Shown here in pieces: positions 5,547-5,800 of a stretch of DNA of 5,800 nucleotides. Position 1 is the stretch's first letter. Every line of letters starts with the position of its first letter. Source of the stretch: UBA7803 sp047920935 (lineage in GTDB: Bacteria; Pseudomonadota; Gammaproteobacteria; Pseudomonadales; Azotimanducaceae); contig JBLRXD010000283.1 in assembly GCA_047920935.1 (NCBI GenBank), positions 1 through 5,800 on the forward strand, given 5' to 3'. Under the pieces are notes generated by a model, which searched no databases, was not told where the DNA came from, and worked only from the letters and a program-made list of their open reading frames with translations. A program made the translations under genes and the position numbers.

Positions 5547-5800
5547 TTATACGGAGCTGAGGGCGCCCCGAATCGGCGAAACCGGCTCGTGCACGCGACG
5601 CTCGAGAAAGTCGGACAGCGATGCGCCTGCGTCTACCTGCGCTAACCAGTCCTCTGGATCGAACTCCACGCCGACCGGGTTGATGCTGAAACCCGGGCCA
5701 CGGATGTAGGCATTGCTCTCCTCGGGGGTCGCGAAGCAGTCGACCTGGAATTCGAGCTGATTACCGTCAGGGTCGGCGTAGTACATCGAGATGGTGAGGC
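5547..5800 (-). CDS. VOC-superfamily protein, glyoxalase/extradiol dioxygenase-like (C-terminal part)
   Basis: Only the last 83 residues lie in the window; the gene begins beyond the right edge. The visible part opens LTISMYYADPDGNQLEFQVD. DPDGNxxE is the signature of the last beta-alpha module of vicinal oxygen chelate proteins, and its Glu is the usual third metal ligand. After it comes FATPEESNAYIRGPGFS, then NPVGVEFDPEDWLAQ, a C-terminal extension typical of VOC proteins annotated as catechol 2,3-dioxygenase-like or glyoxalase. The activity (ring cleavage, glyoxalase or resistance type) cannot be decided without the first metal-binding His, which is off the edge. It ends with TAA (5547-5549 on the complement), 22 bases before the GNAT start. 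Confidence 0.86.
   Translation of the reverse strand, partial: LTISMYYADPDGNQLEFQVDCFATPEESNAYIRGPGFSINPVGVEFDPEDWLAQVDAGASLSDFLERRVHEPVSPIRGALSSV

Noticed and set aside
4907..5560. Open + strand frame of 217 codons over the - strand GNAT gene
   Set aside because: The opposite strand carries textbook GNAT motifs A and B, so this frame is its shadow.

Overview
The window reads as accessory or gene-rich chromosome from a GC-rich bacterium. A proteobacterium is the most likely host, judged from the codon bias, the strong GGAGG-type ribosome binding sites and the gene families; this is inference and the genus cannot be named. Positions 1-2497 are very GC-rich with strong third-position GC bias. 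The block from about 3400 to 5000 is visibly less biased (more A/T-ending codons such as aaa, ttt, tat), so the window looks like a junction between differently derived segments.

Layout: (1) positions 74-2497 encode an 807-residue tandem class III (CaiB/BaiF) CoA-transferase. Only the C-terminal half keeps the catalytic aspartate (Asp577); the aligned position in the N-terminal half is Trp168. A possible 3' tail of an earlier gene lies at 1-50. (2) Seven bases after its stop begins a decayed two-gene block. The first relic is a HupE/UreJ_2-type membrane protein with no start, two frameshifts and no C-terminus (2504-3049). It runs straight into the remains of a small single-pass membrane-anchor protein (about 3057-3395), which is itself broken by an in-frame TAG. 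(3) A hairpin plus T-run terminator closes this relic block (3407-3445). (4) Two genes on the + strand follow, both intact by reading frame: a GNAT acetyltransferase with a GTG start and an unusual C-terminal tail, and a phytanoyl-CoA dioxygenase (PhyH)-type Fe(II)/2-oxoglutarate oxygenase. (5) Convergent to these, on the - strand, are a second, unrelated GNAT acetyltransferase and, upstream of it, the C-terminal part of a VOC-fold (glyoxalase/extradiol dioxygenase-like) protein that runs off the right edge.

How they work together: the + strand GNAT and PhyH genes are close and co-directional (41 bases apart), and the - strand VOC and GNAT genes are 22 bases apart. Each pair is probably one transcript, but no shared pathway is visible. 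The CoA-transferase probably activates or exchanges a carboxylic acid as its CoA thioester; its substrate cannot be read from this window. I see no RNA gene, CRISPR array, insertion sequence or integron attachment site. I do not see a convincing new multi-gene system. The most informative points are the asymmetric tandem CoA-transferase and the reconstructable decay of the HupE/anchor gene pair.
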